Shown: positions 9,617-20,026 of the stretch, in pieces
How the letters are laid out: the number at the start of each line of letters is the position of its first letter
How positions within the stretch are numbered: the first letter of the stretch is position 1
Assembly: GCA_902517565.1 (NCBI GenBank)
Contig: CABYCU010000001.1
Location: 186,001-250,000 of the forward strand
From: an uncultured SAR86 cluster bacterium
GTDB lineage: Bacteria; Pseudomonadota; Gammaproteobacteria; Magnimaribacterales; Magnimaribacteraceae
Length of the DNA: 64,000 nucleotides
Reading direction: 5' to 3'
Made by a program: the position numbers and the translations under genes
Notes under the pieces: generated by a model
Told to the model about the DNA's origin: nothing
Databases searched by the model: none
What the model saw: the letters and a program-made list of their open reading frames with translations, nothing else

Positions 9617-11263
9617 TTGGGGAAATTTATGGAACACGATTTAATAATAAAAAATGGCAATATCATAGATGGAACTGGCTCTGATAGCTTCATTGGAGAC
9701 ATTTCTATCAAAGATGGACTTATAACTGAGATAGGCGAAGTAAATGGAGAAGCAGCTGAAGTTATAGATGCTGATGGAATGACAGTATCACCAGGTTTTG
9801 TTGATATCCACACTCACCTGGACGCACAAATCGGTTGGGATCCTGAAATGACGCCTATTTGCTGGCACGGTGTCACTACAGCGTTAATCGGAAACTGTGG
9901 TCTCACCTTTGCTCCTTGTAAGCCAGATGATATTGAAATTCTTGCCGGTATGATGGAGACAGTGGAAGACATTCCAAAGCAAGCCATTCTTTCCGGACTT
10001 CCTTGGAATTGGGAACACTATGGTCAATACCTTGATATGTTAGAAGAGCTTAAACCTTCACTAAATGTTGCTGGTCTTGTGGGTCATTCTGCTATTCGAT
10101 ATTACGTAATGGGTGATCGATCTTTTGATGAACAAGCTACAGAAACCGAAAAGCAGCAGATGGCAGAAATCGTAGAACAAGCAATGAAAGATGGTGCAGT
10201 TGGATTCTCAACTAATCGTTACGAACCACATAAAGCTCCAGATGGCCGTTCAATTCCAGGAACCTTTGCCGAGTGTGCTGAACTTGAAGAGATTGCAAAG
10301 ATTGTTGGACCTCGTGACGGTTTGATGCAACTCGTTGGTGCAAATTTTGAAGTAATGAAGTCGGTTGCAGAAACAGAAGGAAGCAGAGTCTTATTTAGCT
10401 ATGGTTGTTCAGGTGAAGAAGGTTCCGGGACTAAGGCTGCAATACAACTTGATGAAATGAACTTGGAAGGACGTAATATCACTGGCACCACACATACACG
10501 TGGCTCTGGCTATATGTTTGGCCTTCAAGCAGGCTTACCAATACAAGGTCCAACTTGGGATCAATTACGAGAAAAAGATTTTGAAGCTAGATTAGAGGCT
10601 GTCAATAATGAAGATTTTTGTGAGGCTCTAGTAATCGAGGCGCGCGAACCTAAATCTTGTTCTATACCTCTTCAAAAAGTCTTCTTTCTGGGTCTCGACG
10701 AGACACCCAACCATAATTCTGCACAAAATCTGATCGAGCTATCAAAATCTGCTTCTGAGCACTGGTCTGAAACTTTTCTACGTCTAACACGAGAAAGTAA
10801 AGGGCGTGGCCTTTTCAATTGGCGTATGTTTGGTACTAACCTAAAAGAACAAGGTGATCTCTTTGCTAGCGAAAATTTAATTCCTGGACTTGGTGATGTA
10901 GGTGCACACGTTTCTCAAATTATGGATGGAGGTTGGGCGAGTTTCATACTATCCCATTACGTACGTGAGACAGGTGTGTTCACACTTTCTCAAGCTATAA
11001 AGCGAATGACAGCCGATCCGGCAGCAGTGATTGGTCTTAAGGATCGAGGTACACTAAAAGTAGGAATGAAGGCAGACATTAATGTATTTAATCCAGAAGA
11101 GGTAACTGAGTTGCAACCTATGTTAGTAAATGACTTCCCGGGTGACGCACCACGATACATACAGAAATCACTTGGCTTTAAAGCAACAATCGTTAATGGC
11201 CAAGTCAACGTTCTTGATGGAGAGCCTACTGGCGCTCGTGCAGGTCAGGTACTTAGACATTAG
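9617..11263 (+). CDS. D-aminoacylase / N-acyl-D-amino-acid deacylase-type amidohydrolase
   Basis: Amidohydrolase motifs DGTGSDSF, PGFVDIHTHLDAQ, GNCGLTFAPCKP, GDVGAHVSQIMDGG. Confidence 0.88.
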   Translation: MGKFMEHDLIIKNGNIIDGTGSDSFIGDISIKDGLITEIGEVNGEAAEVIDADGMTVSPGFVDIHTHLDAQIGWDPEMTPICWHGVTTALIGNCGLTFAPCKPDDIEILAGMMETVEDIPKQAILSGLPWNWEHYGQYLDMLEELKPSLNVAGLVGHSAIRYYVMGDRSFDEQATETEKQQMAEIVEQAMKDGAVGFSTNRYEPHKAPDGRSIPGTFAECAELEEIAKIVGPRDGLMQLVGANFEVMKSVAETEGSRVLFSYGCSGEEGSGTKAAIQLDEMNLEGRNITGTTHTRGSGYMFGLQAGLPIQGPTWDQLREKDFEARLEAVNNEDFCEALVIEAREPKSCSIPLQKVFFLGLDETPNHNSAQNLIELSKSASEHWSETFLRLTRESKGRGLFNWRMFGTNLKEQGDLFASENLIPGLGDVGAHVSQIMDGGWASFILSHYVRETGVFTLSQAIKRMTADPAAVIGLKDRGTLKVGMKADINVFNPEEVTELQPMLVNDFPGDAPRYIQKSLGFKATIVNGQVNVLDGEPTGARAGQVLRH

Positions 11264-11373
11264 GCAATTAATTTTCTTGTTAAAAAATCAACAGGAGAAG
11301 TTAACGGATGAGTCCTAAAAATCTCTGCTGATAGAAATTAGTAGACTCAAAATCATAGGTTTATAATGCATCT

Positions 11374-12921
11374 ATGAATTCTGCTGATGCCCTACTAAAG
11401 ACATTGATAGCTAATGGACTAGAGGTTGTATTTGCAAATCCCGGAACCTCAGAAATGCACTTAGTTGCAGCCATTGATCACCATCCCGAAATTAGACCTG
11501 TACTTGGCCTATTTGAAGGTGTTGTGACGGGTGCTGCAGATGGATATGCCAGAATGACTGGCAAAGCTGCAGCTAATCTATTGCATTTAGGGCCGGGTTT
11601 AGGAAATGGATTTGCAAACATACACAACGCGAGAAAGGCTAAAACTCCTATGCTAAATATAGTTGGTGACCACGCTACCTATCATCTTAAATATGATGCC
11701 CCCTTAACTTCTGATCTAGATGGATTAGCTAAAGCAAGCTCTAATTGGGTAGGGAGAAGCTTATCTCCTGATGATTTGTCTTCAGTAGGAAGTCAGGCTT
11801 GGCTTGAAGCTCATAAATTTCCAGGACAGATAGCCACAATGCTTGTTCCTGCTGATTGTGCCTGGGGTGAAACGGATAACCTTGGCCCTGTAGTGGAAAA
11901 TTCAGGTCCTCTTAAGGTTGAAGATAAAGAAATTGAAGATGCATACAAAGCACTCTCATCAAGTGAAAATGCAATGCTATATCTTGGAGGAAACTTTCTT
12001 GATGAGGAATCAGTCTCCCTGGCAGGCAAAATTGCAACCACAACAGGCTGTAGATTGGCAACTGATACTTTTGTTAAGAGACATAGGAGAGGCAGAGGTA
12101 TAACAAAGATAGAACCCATTCCTTATTTTGCTGAAATGGCTGAAGAACATCTTAAAGGAGTAGATACAATTGTGTTCATAGGAACTAAACCACCCGTTTC
12201 TTTTTTTGCTTATCCAGGGAAAAAGAGTTATCTATCTCCGCAAGAGGCTCAACTTATTGAATTATCTTCACCATACCAAGATGGAAAGTATGCCCTAAGA
12301 GCTCTCAATGATCTTTTCAAGGGATCAAAAATAGATTCTCAATATATTCCAAATGAAGATATTAATATGCCAACATCAGGTTTATTGGGTCCTGAAAACA
12401 TTGGATTATTGTTCGCTGGCTTACTACCTGAAGAAACTATAGTTTGTGATGAGGCGGCTACATCTGGTTTTTTCGTTACTCCACATGCTTGGAACGCAAA
12501 ACCTTTAGATTGGTTGGCACTTACAGGAGGCTCTATAGGTCAAGGCCTGCCTTTAGCGACAGGTGCTGCGATTGGTGCCCCAGATAGACCTGTTGTTTGT
12601 TTACATGGAGATGGAGGGGCCATGTATACTCTCCAAGCCCTTTGGACTCAAGCAAGAGAATCTCTAAATATAACAAATATAATATTCTCGAATCGATCTT
12701 ACGCAATCTTGAAAGTTGAACTAGATAGAGTCGGTGCGCTTGAAACTGGAGACAGAGCTGCATCAATGTTTTCTCTTGATAATCCAGCAATCAACTGGCC
12801 AGTATTGGCTCAATCACTTGGTGTGACCGGTTATAACGTGACTACTGTTGAGGAGTTTACTAAAGCTCTATCCGACAGCTTAGCTGCAGAGGGGCCTAGT
12901 CTTATCGAAGTAATGATATAA
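11374..12921 (+). CDS. Thiamine-pyrophosphate-dependent enzyme (acetolactate synthase large-subunit-like)
   Basis: NPGTSEMHL, LFEGVVTGAADGYARMTGK (catalytic Glu), TPP motif HGDGGAMYTLQALWTQARE. Confidence 0.85.
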   Translation: MNSADALLKTLIANGLEVVFANPGTSEMHLVAAIDHHPEIRPVLGLFEGVVTGAADGYARMTGKAAANLLHLGPGLGNGFANIHNARKAKTPMLNIVGDHATYHLKYDAPLTSDLDGLAKASSNWVGRSLSPDDLSSVGSQAWLEAHKFPGQIATMLVPADCAWGETDNLGPVVENSGPLKVEDKEIEDAYKALSSSENAMLYLGGNFLDEESVSLAGKIATTTGCRLATDTFVKRHRRGRGITKIEPIPYFAEMAEEHLKGVDTIVFIGTKPPVSFFAYPGKKSYLSPQEAQLIELSSPYQDGKYALRALNDLFKGSKIDSQYIPNEDINMPTSGLLGPENIGLLFAGLLPEETIVCDEAATSGFFVTPHAWNAKPLDWLALTGGSIGQGLPLATGAAIGAPDRPVVCLHGDGGAMYTLQALWTQARESLNITNIIFSNRSYAILKVELDRVGALETGDRAASMFSLDNPAINWPVLAQSLGVTGYNVTTVEEFTKALSDSLAAEGPSLIEVMI

Positions 12922-12923
12922 AT

Positions 12924-13583
12924 TTATTTCTTAATAAACTTTGTCCAAGTATCAATAGGTCTTCTTTCTGTTCTTAAGCTATTGATTGGTGCTTCAGGAT
13001 CTCTATAGCCTATTGCCATGCCACAAAATAACATTTCTTCTTCAGGAGCTTCGACAAAAGCAGTAACACTTTCCTGTTTCATAGCCCATGCTTCTTGAGG
13101 GCAAGTATCCAAACCTGCTTCTCTTGCCAAAAGCATAAAAGTTTGAAGAAACATACCAAGATCTGACCATTGAGGAGTACCCATCTGTCTGTCAACAAAG
13201 CAGAAGAATGCCGCTGGTGCACCAAAGAATTCATAGTTTCTTAGCATCTGTTTAAATCTACCTTCTTTATCTTCGCGACCTATATCAAGAATTGAATACA
13301 TCTGGACTCCTACTTCAAATCTAGACGTTTTGTATGGCTCTGTTAAGTTCTCAGGATAAATAGCATAGGCCGGTGTTTCTGGATCAGACCATTCTCCTTG
13401 AAACTTATGAAATGAATTCATAGCCTCGTTATTAATAACATAAATTTTCCAAGGCTGTAAATTCCCTCCAGATGCGCTCCTTGCTGACTTCTCAAGTAGT
13501 TCTGAAATAAGATTGTCATCTACTGGATCTCTTAAAAACTCTCTTACAGAAAGTCTTGAGTCAACTGCTTCACTTACATCCAT
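12924..13583 (-). CDS. Nitroreductase family protein
   Basis: SRLSVREFLRDPV, SASGGNLQPWKIYVI, AIGYRDPEAPIN. Confidence 0.9.
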   Translation of the reverse strand: MDVSEAVDSRLSVREFLRDPVDDNLISELLEKSARSASGGNLQPWKIYVINNEAMNSFHKFQGEWSDPETPAYAIYPENLTEPYKTSRFEVGVQMYSILDIGREDKEGRFKQMLRNYEFFGAPAAFFCFVDRQMGTPQWSDLGMFLQTFMLLAREAGLDTCPQEAWAMKQESVTAFVEAPEEEMLFCGMAIGYRDPEAPINSLRTERRPIDTWTKFIKK

Positions 13584-13591
13584 GTTATCTC

Positions 13592-15229
13592 CTATGTTAA
13601 TTCTTTTTCAGCTGTTTCTTTAGCCCATTTATAATTTGCTTTACCGTTTGGTGCACGCATAACTTCTTCTACAAATAAGACCTGTTTAGGTAATTTATAG
13701 CCGGCCAGATGTTCTCGAGTAAACGAGATTAAGTCTTGTTCTTCTAATTCTTTGCCGTCTTGAAAAGAAGCTAATGCAACTACTCTTTGGCCAAATCTAT
13801 CATCTTGCAGACCAACCACTAAACAATCATAAATATCGTCGTGTCTTTTTATAGCTTCCTCAACTTCTTCAGGATAAACCTTTTCACCGGCTGTATTTAT
13901 GCAGTTACTGCCTCGACCTAGTAGTGTGATAGTTCCATCAGCTTCTACCTTAGCGTAGTCTCCAGGAAAACTATATCTAGTCCCTTGGAACTCTTTGAAT
14001 GTTTCTGCAGATTTTTTTTCATCTTTAAAATATCCTAAAGGTACAAGTCCACTTGTTCCAATTTTTCCCATCTTGTCTGACCCGGGCTCTACTATCTCGC
14101 CTTCATCAGTGATCACAATTACTCCAGGATTTAAAACAAATTTTGCAGTCTCGGCAGGTGCATCTCTAGATGCTCTTGAAGAGCCCATACCGCCTTCTGT
14201 AGAACCCATCGCATCAACCAAAACCATATCATGATGTTTCAATAAGCCTTGTTTGACTTCTGAACTCCACATTACACCACTAGAAATAACGGTATTAACT
14301 GACTCTAAATTATAAGGTTTACCATTTGATTCAGCAGCGTCCAAGGCATCCATTAAAGGCTTAGCGAATGCATCTCCTACAATCACGATGTTGTTAGCTT
14401 TGGTTTTTTCTACTTCTTTAAGGAGATTATCTGGATCAAAACCTAACTGAGGCAGAGTAACAACTGTTCCTCCAACTAAATGTGGAATAATTGCACCAAG
14501 CCACATACCTGTTCCATGCATTAATGGGCAAGCAGGAATACTTACAGGCAAATTTCCTTCGTCAGCCAGTCTCTTAACTTCGTTACTTATAGATTCTAAG
14601 TCTTCTTTTTCTAGTCTCTCTTGGACGGGAATGAGACCCCAAGCGCCAGCTGTATTTAACATGCCCATTAGATGTCCTTCATGCTGATACATAACTCCTT
14701 TGGGCATGCCTGTAGTTCCTCCGGTATAAAGCATATATATGTTCTCACCTGATCTCTCTATTCTCTCCATCGGATCAGAAGAAGAGATTGCGGATTCATA
14801 ATCAGAGGCGAAAGCCAAAGGTTCATTAGTACCGTCATCAACTTGTATATATAACTTAACTTTGGGAAGCTTATCTTTAATTGCCTCTATTTGTTGTGAA
14901 TAACATCCCTGATAAAAAACTGCTTCAGAGTCTGAGTTGTCTAAAAGATAGATGAGTTCTTCTTCCTTGTACCTATAATTAACATTGATTGGTACGCCCT
15001 TAATTTTAAAAACACTATATTGAGCTTCTAAGTACTCATTTGAATTATGAAGGTAAAGCCCTACTTTTGAATCGTCCCCAAGACCAGCCTCGGTTAAGGC
15101 TGTAGCTAGCCGAGCAGCCCTGTCATCGTAATCCTTCCAGGTAACTTGTTTATCGCCACATATCAAGGCGATCTTGTCTGGTATTACGTCTGAATTTCTT
15201 TCCCAAACTGATGCATATTGTGCTTCCAA
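13592..15229 (-). CDS. Acyl-CoA synthetase (AMP-dependent ligase)
   Basis: P-loop YTGGTTGMPKGVMY, GRGSNCINTAGEKVYPEEVE. Confidence 0.93.
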   Translation of the reverse strand: MEAQYASVWERNSDVIPDKIALICGDKQVTWKDYDDRAARLATALTEAGLGDDSKVGLYLHNSNEYLEAQYSVFKIKGVPINVNYRYKEEELIYLLDNSDSEAVFYQGCYSQQIEAIKDKLPKVKLYIQVDDGTNEPLAFASDYESAISSSDPMERIERSGENIYMLYTGGTTGMPKGVMYQHEGHLMGMLNTAGAWGLIPVQERLEKEDLESISNEVKRLADEGNLPVSIPACPLMHGTGMWLGAIIPHLVGGTVVTLPQLGFDPDNLLKEVEKTKANNIVIVGDAFAKPLMDALDAAESNGKPYNLESVNTVISSGVMWSSEVKQGLLKHHDMVLVDAMGSTEGGMGSSRASRDAPAETAKFVLNPGVIVITDEGEIVEPGSDKMGKIGTSGLVPLGYFKDEKKSAETFKEFQGTRYSFPGDYAKVEADGTITLLGRGSNCINTAGEKVYPEEVEEAIKRHDDIYDCLVVGLQDDRFGQRVVALASFQDGKELEEQDLISFTREHLAGYKLPKQVLFVEEVMRAPNGKANYKWAKETAEKELT

Positions 15230-15242
15230 AATAACCTCCTAT

Positions 15243-16607
15243 TTAATTTTGAATCCAGCTACCGTGAGCACCATACGGCACTCGTTGCGGGATAATTACT
15301 TCTGCAACTGGCTCTTGATCAAACTCTTGAGCATCTATAATGACAAGCTTAGACTTCCTGGTTTCTCTTTCATGGACTAAGGAAAGTATCCATCCCTCGT
15401 CTTCACCGATAGCCCCGGGTCTAGGAGCAAACACAGGCTCTCCTCCTGCAACATTATTTCCTAAATGATGATCGGTTCTCCTCCCAGATTCCAAGTGATA
15501 TTTGAATAAATTCTCTCCAAAAGTTAGGTCTTCTACATCTGTTTTTAACTGCATACAATAGCCAAACTCAGAAGAGAGACCTATTCGATCATCATTAATT
15601 CTTGGAAAATCACATGCGCCATCATCTAATTGTTCTTCTGATACAGTCCCTTTTTCTAGATCTATAACCCAGCGCCATAATCTTGCGACTGTTGTTTCAC
15701 CTCCGTAAATATCTTTGAAACCGCCGACCATTGCCTCTTGCTGTCTAGAAACATACAAAACTATCTTATTGTCTACCTCAAATGAATTAAAACTGTGGAA
15801 AACGAAACAAGGATCTATATCAAACCATCTAACATCGGCATTATTACCATCTCTAGGCATAACTCCTAATCGTGCACCACATTCTGGCTTAAAGCCAAAT
15901 GGAGATCCTGTTGTTGCAGCCAAATCCATATCAGAAACTATTGGCAGATCCATAAAAACAACGTAGTTTCTTGTAATGTTCCAATCATGCATCATCACAG
16001 GTCTAGGCAACTCTATAGCTTCAGACTGAACTAAAGCGCCGTCTTTACTAACTCTGTAATAATTTAAGTAAGGTTCACTAAACATCGAATAACCAAAGAA
16101 AAGCATTTCTCCTGTTTCCGGGCATACTCTTGGATGTGCTGTCATAGCCGTATCTAACTTTCCGTTAAAGTCTTCCACACCGAGAGTATCTAAATCTTTA
16201 TTTACACTCCAAGGCAATGATGTTTCTTCTAAAGCCAGCAATTTTCCAGCATGATTTACTATGTGAGTATTTGCTGGAGAAGCGGCCAAATTTCCAAATG
16301 AGGACATAACATTGAGATCCTCTTCATAGTAAGGAGTTTTCACATATCTATTCTTATAAGATACCCTACCATCTTCGAAATATACTCCATGCAACATTCC
16401 ATTTCCAAAGAACCAATGATCGCTATATCCCGATACAGGATTAAACCCATTTCTAACAAATAAACCTGAAAGATCTTTTGGTATTTCTCCTTTTACTTCA
16501 AGTTCATGCTCAGTTAATTCTTTTTCAACAGGAGCCCAGTTGCCCTGCAAATGCCAATGTAGTTTTTTTTCTGTTCTAGAAATGTCTCCCATAACTTTTT
16601 TCCCCAA
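15243..16607 (-). CDS. Carotenoid oxygenase family protein (RPE65/apocarotenoid or lignostilbene dioxygenase-like)
   Basis: GLFVRNGFNPV, HWFFGNGMLHGVYF, TAHPRVCPETGEMLFFGY, MHDWNITRNYVVFMDLP, FHSFNSFE, C-terminal YGAHGSW: His ligands typical of the family. Confidence 0.93.
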   Translation of the reverse strand: MGKKVMGDISRTEKKLHWHLQGNWAPVEKELTEHELEVKGEIPKDLSGLFVRNGFNPVSGYSDHWFFGNGMLHGVYFEDGRVSYKNRYVKTPYYEEDLNVMSSFGNLAASPANTHIVNHAGKLLALEETSLPWSVNKDLDTLGVEDFNGKLDTAMTAHPRVCPETGEMLFFGYSMFSEPYLNYYRVSKDGALVQSEAIELPRPVMMHDWNITRNYVVFMDLPIVSDMDLAATTGSPFGFKPECGARLGVMPRDGNNADVRWFDIDPCFVFHSFNSFEVDNKIVLYVSRQQEAMVGGFKDIYGGETTVARLWRWVIDLEKGTVSEEQLDDGACDFPRINDDRIGLSSEFGYCMQLKTDVEDLTFGENLFKYHLESGRRTDHHLGNNVAGGEPVFAPRPGAIGEDEGWILSLVHERETRKSKLVIIDAQEFDQEPVAEVIIPQRVPYGAHGSWIQN

Positions 16608-16726
16608 AGTTGAGCATTAGTTATAGCAAAAAAAAGGTGTTTATTATAGAGAAATTTAAAGGGCTCTAAATAAGTATATGGATTGATAAAGGTAGTAAAC
16701 TTAGGTTTTATAGTTAAAGAATCAAA

Positions 16727-18001
16727 ATGCAATCTAAAAAATCTATTCTAAATACACCTACTTTCTTCATTATTCTTTTATTGTTCTTCTCTTCCTCCAG
16801 CTCAACTAAAGAGATAGAACGATTAGATCCAGTAAATGCAGGATTTTCTAAAGAAAGATTAGATAGGATTGAACTCGCTATTCAAAAGTATATTGATGAA
16901 GATCTAACGCCAGGAGTTTTAACCGCCATTATGCGTAAAGGAAAGATCGTGCATTTAGAAACTCAAGGCTATATGGATGTAGAAAATAAGATTCCATTAC
17001 AAGAAGATGCAATTTTTAGAATAGCATCAATGACCAAACCTATAGCATCGATTGCTTTGATGATCTTATGGGAAGAAGGCCATTTCCAACTTAATGATCC
17101 CGTTTCTAAATTCATTCCTTCCTTTACCAAAGCCAAGGTAAGTTCGACTGGTGATGCAAGCGGCAAAACTGGAACTCTAGAAGATCCTAAAAGAGATATA
17201 ACATTTAGAGATATGCTTACTCATACAGCAGGACTTTCAAATTCTTACATAGGAAATAAACAAGCTTATAAAATGGCTATGAATTTACCCAGACCTAAGA
17301 GTAATGCTGAACAAATTGATAGATTATCAAGAATCCCCTTAAATTATCATCCAGGTGAGCAATGGCAATACTCAGCAGCAACTAATGTTGTAGGTCATTT
17401 GGTAGAATTAATTTCTGGCCAATCCCTCGATCTTTTCTTAAAAGAAAGGATATTTACTCCCTTAGATATGGAGGACACTCACTTTTATTTAGAAAGTACA
17501 AAAGGAAATAGATTAACTGCGCAATATGCCCCTGGCAAAAATAATAAAATTACGCTTCAAGATCCGGGAACAGAAAAAAGTCGATGGATAACTTCCCCTA
17601 GAAATATTTTCAGCGGTGGAGGTGGCTTGGTATCTACAGCCAGAGATTATTTGCGATTCCAACAAATGATTCTAAATGAAGGAGAACTTAATGGTAAAAG
17701 AATCCTAGCACCTAGCACAGTATCTTTGATCCTTGAGAATCATACTGGTGATTTACCAATCTGGCTTACAGGGCCAGGAACAGGTTTTGGTTTAGGCTAT
17801 GGCGTTATTGTAGACAGAGGCAAGGCCGCTACTCCTTTATCGGAAGGTTCTGCATACTGGGGAGGTGCTTATTGCACAATATCTTGGATAGATAGAGAGA
17901 ATGATTTAATTGGTCTGATGATGACTCAAGTTAGGCCTTACACACATATAAATATAAGAAGGGATTTTCAAGTATTAACTTACCAAGCCCTCGTTGAATA
18001 A
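16727..18001 (+). CDS. Serine hydrolase, beta-lactamase/class C (EstB/AmpC-like)
   Basis: SxxK motif IASMTKPIAS, YSAATNV, GGAY. Confidence 0.88.
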   Translation: MQSKKSILNTPTFFIILLLFFSSSSSTKEIERLDPVNAGFSKERLDRIELAIQKYIDEDLTPGVLTAIMRKGKIVHLETQGYMDVENKIPLQEDAIFRIASMTKPIASIALMILWEEGHFQLNDPVSKFIPSFTKAKVSSTGDASGKTGTLEDPKRDITFRDMLTHTAGLSNSYIGNKQAYKMAMNLPRPKSNAEQIDRLSRIPLNYHPGEQWQYSAATNVVGHLVELISGQSLDLFLKERIFTPLDMEDTHFYLESTKGNRLTAQYAPGKNNKITLQDPGTEKSRWITSPRNIFSGGGGLVSTARDYLRFQQMILNEGELNGKRILAPSTVSLILENHTGDLPIWLTGPGTGFGLGYGVIVDRGKAATPLSEGSAYWGGAYCTISWIDRENDLIGLMMTQVRPYTHINIRRDFQVLTYQALVE

Positions 18002-18010
18002 AGATAAGGA

Positions 18011-18529
18011 TTAGTAGTCTATTTTATCTTCTACAGCTTTTCCTTCTTTTGGAATTAGAGCAGATCTAATAAAGGAAGCTACTTCTACTCCATCTTGATT
18101 CTTACCTATAGTTCTAACTGTTACTATCCCCTCGTCTGGCCTTGATTTAGATTCTCTCTTTTCAAGAACTTCAGATTCAGCGTAAAGAGTATCTCCAACA
18201 TATAGAGGATGAGTCATCTTAATATCTGTCCAGCCTAAGTTTGCTACTGTTTTTTGGCTTATATCACTAACACTCATTCCAACCATCAATGCTACTGTGA
18301 AAGGACTAACAACCAACGTCTTACCAAACTCAGTTCCCTTTCCATATTCATCGTCAATATGTAGAGGATGTTGATTCATTGTTAATAGTGTGAACCAGAT
18401 ATTGTCAGATTGAGTTATTGTTCTACCAGGCCTATGTTCATATACATCGCCTATAACAAACTCTTCATAATATCTGCCGAATGATTCTCTATAACGACCA
18501 GGTGAAATTTCCTTCATTTTTTTAACCAT
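18011..18529 (-). CDS. MaoC-like dehydratase
   Basis: GRTITQSDNIWFTLLTMNQHPLHID, hot-dog hydratase motif. Confidence 0.9.
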   Translation of the reverse strand: MVKKMKEISPGRYRESFGRYYEEFVIGDVYEHRPGRTITQSDNIWFTLLTMNQHPLHIDDEYGKGTEFGKTLVVSPFTVALMVGMSVSDISQKTVANLGWTDIKMTHPLYVGDTLYAESEVLEKRESKSRPDEGIVTVRTIGKNQDGVEVASFIRSALIPKEGKAVEDKIDY

Positions 18530-18536
18530 AATGATC

Positions 18537-19358
18537 TTAGTCTATATTCTTTGGATCTATCCCCACAAGTCTTAATCTTTTTTCCATTGACAAGATTATG
18601 GGTTGATCAATCATTCGCCCTTTAAATGCTATAACAGCTGAGGAGGACTGATTGAAAGCATTTATTATTTGTTTTGCTTCTGATATTTCCTCTTCACTAG
18701 GGAGAAAAGAGTTCTTAATTAATTCTAGCTGACTGGGATGGATGGCAGCTTTACCATTAAAGCCAAGCGCTTTAGCTTTTTGACTTTCTTTTTGTAAAGC
18801 ATCCAGATCTTCTATGCTCATAAAGGGGCTATCAATAGAAAAGATATTATTAATAGCTGCTTCTAATACTATCTTTGACCTTGCAAATAAAAGAGAGTCC
18901 CAGTCCATAGTTGAGCCCAAGCTTGCGCTTAAATCAGCACCGCCGAGGGCCAAACCTTTGACCTTCTTTTCTGAAGCTATGTCTGAAATATTTTTAATAG
19001 ACATTGGAGTTTCTAATAGAGCAATGATATTAATATCCGGTAGCGTCGCTATCGAGGAACTTTCTTCTATCTTTGGCAACATGAAAGCACTGATAGGTAA
19101 TTTAGACTGAGTTAAAGTTTTTATATCTTCCTGGCCAGTCTGATCGGTTATTGGATTAACTCTAATGATTAAACTACCTGGAAAGCTATTTTCTTTGAGA
19201 TGCAGAAAGAGATCTTGTCTTGCTTGCGCTTTTTCATTGTCTGGTACGGAGTCTTCGAGATCCAGAATTATACTATCGGTTCCTTTTTCGAAAGTTTTAG
19301 CTATCCACTCCAACTTATTGGCTGGAATAAAAAGAGGAGAAATGGGAAATGTATTCAA
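18537..19358 (-). CDS. HpcH/HpaI aldolase / citrate lyase beta-like (CitE-like) protein
   Basis: SPLFIPANK, LDLEDSVPDNEK, LLETPMSI, LGGADLSASLG, AAIHPSQL. Confidence 0.88.
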   Translation of the reverse strand: MNTFPISPLFIPANKLEWIAKTFEKGTDSIILDLEDSVPDNEKAQARQDLFLHLKENSFPGSLIIRVNPITDQTGQEDIKTLTQSKLPISAFMLPKIEESSSIATLPDINIIALLETPMSIKNISDIASEKKVKGLALGGADLSASLGSTMDWDSLLFARSKIVLEAAINNIFSIDSPFMSIEDLDALQKESQKAKALGFNGKAAIHPSQLELIKNSFLPSEEEISEAKQIINAFNQSSSAVIAFKGRMIDQPIILSMEKRLRLVGIDPKNID

Positions 19359-19371
19359 CTTTTAGGGAGTT

Positions 19372-20022
19372 CTAGTTTCTTTCTTTTTCTATAAGAAAGT
19401 CCACTACATCGAATAATTGATCCGTTCTAACAGATCGAGAAGCTGAAACTCTATATTTACCATTAACTATAAGTGAAGGCACACCAGTTACTTGCCATTG
19501 TTTCATTTTCTTATCTGCTTGGTCCACAGCATTTCTGACACCGAACGAAGTTGAAACTGCTTTATATTTATCTCTTTCAATATCAAAGCCCTTAAAGTAG
19601 TATTCTAATTCGGTGCCGCCTGTGAGCATTCTTCCCTCATTTTGAATCGTGTTAAATGCAGCAGGCACAAACTGTTGCTCAATTCCTAAGGCCTTAGCTG
19701 TGTAATAAATATTAGCATGCGTTTTTAACATTTCATTCCAAGTTGCAGGAGATTTTAAAAAAGCAACATCTGAGGACATATCTTTTTTCCATCTTGCGAT
19801 GTAAGGTTCCAAGGCATAACAATGATTGCAACCAAACCAAAAAACTTCTGCAACTTCAATTTTTGATGGGTCACGAACGGTTGTGGGATTGTCAACAAGC
19901 TCGTAATGAACTCCTTCTCTGAATTGCTCTCCAGTTGATGACTCTAGGACAGTTTGCTCTTCTTCAGAACAGCTAATTAGTATAAAAAGAAACGATATTG
20001 ATAAGATAAAATAGCGGAACAT
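19372..20022 (-). CDS. dsbA: DsbA-family thiol:disulfide oxidoreductase, predicted lipoprotein; start trimmed to MFRYFIL
   Basis: FWFGCNHCYALEP active site, TGVPSLIVNGKY cis-Pro; lipobox LISC. Confidence 0.88.
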   Translation of the reverse strand: MFRYFILSISFLFILISCSEEEQTVLESSTGEQFREGVHYELVDNPTTVRDPSKIEVAEVFWFGCNHCYALEPYIARWKKDMSSDVAFLKSPATWNEMLKTHANIYYTAKALGIEQQFVPAAFNTIQNEGRMLTGGTELEYYFKGFDIERDKYKAVSTSFGVRNAVDQADKKMKQWQVTGVPSLIVNGKYRVSASRSVRTDQLFDVVDFLIEKERN

Positions 20023-20026
20023 TTTT

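Noticed and set aside
16727-18001. Antibiotic-resistance beta-lactamase
   Set aside because: It carries SxxK and YxA motifs of the broad serine hydrolase/class C-like family; this alone does not support a resistance function.
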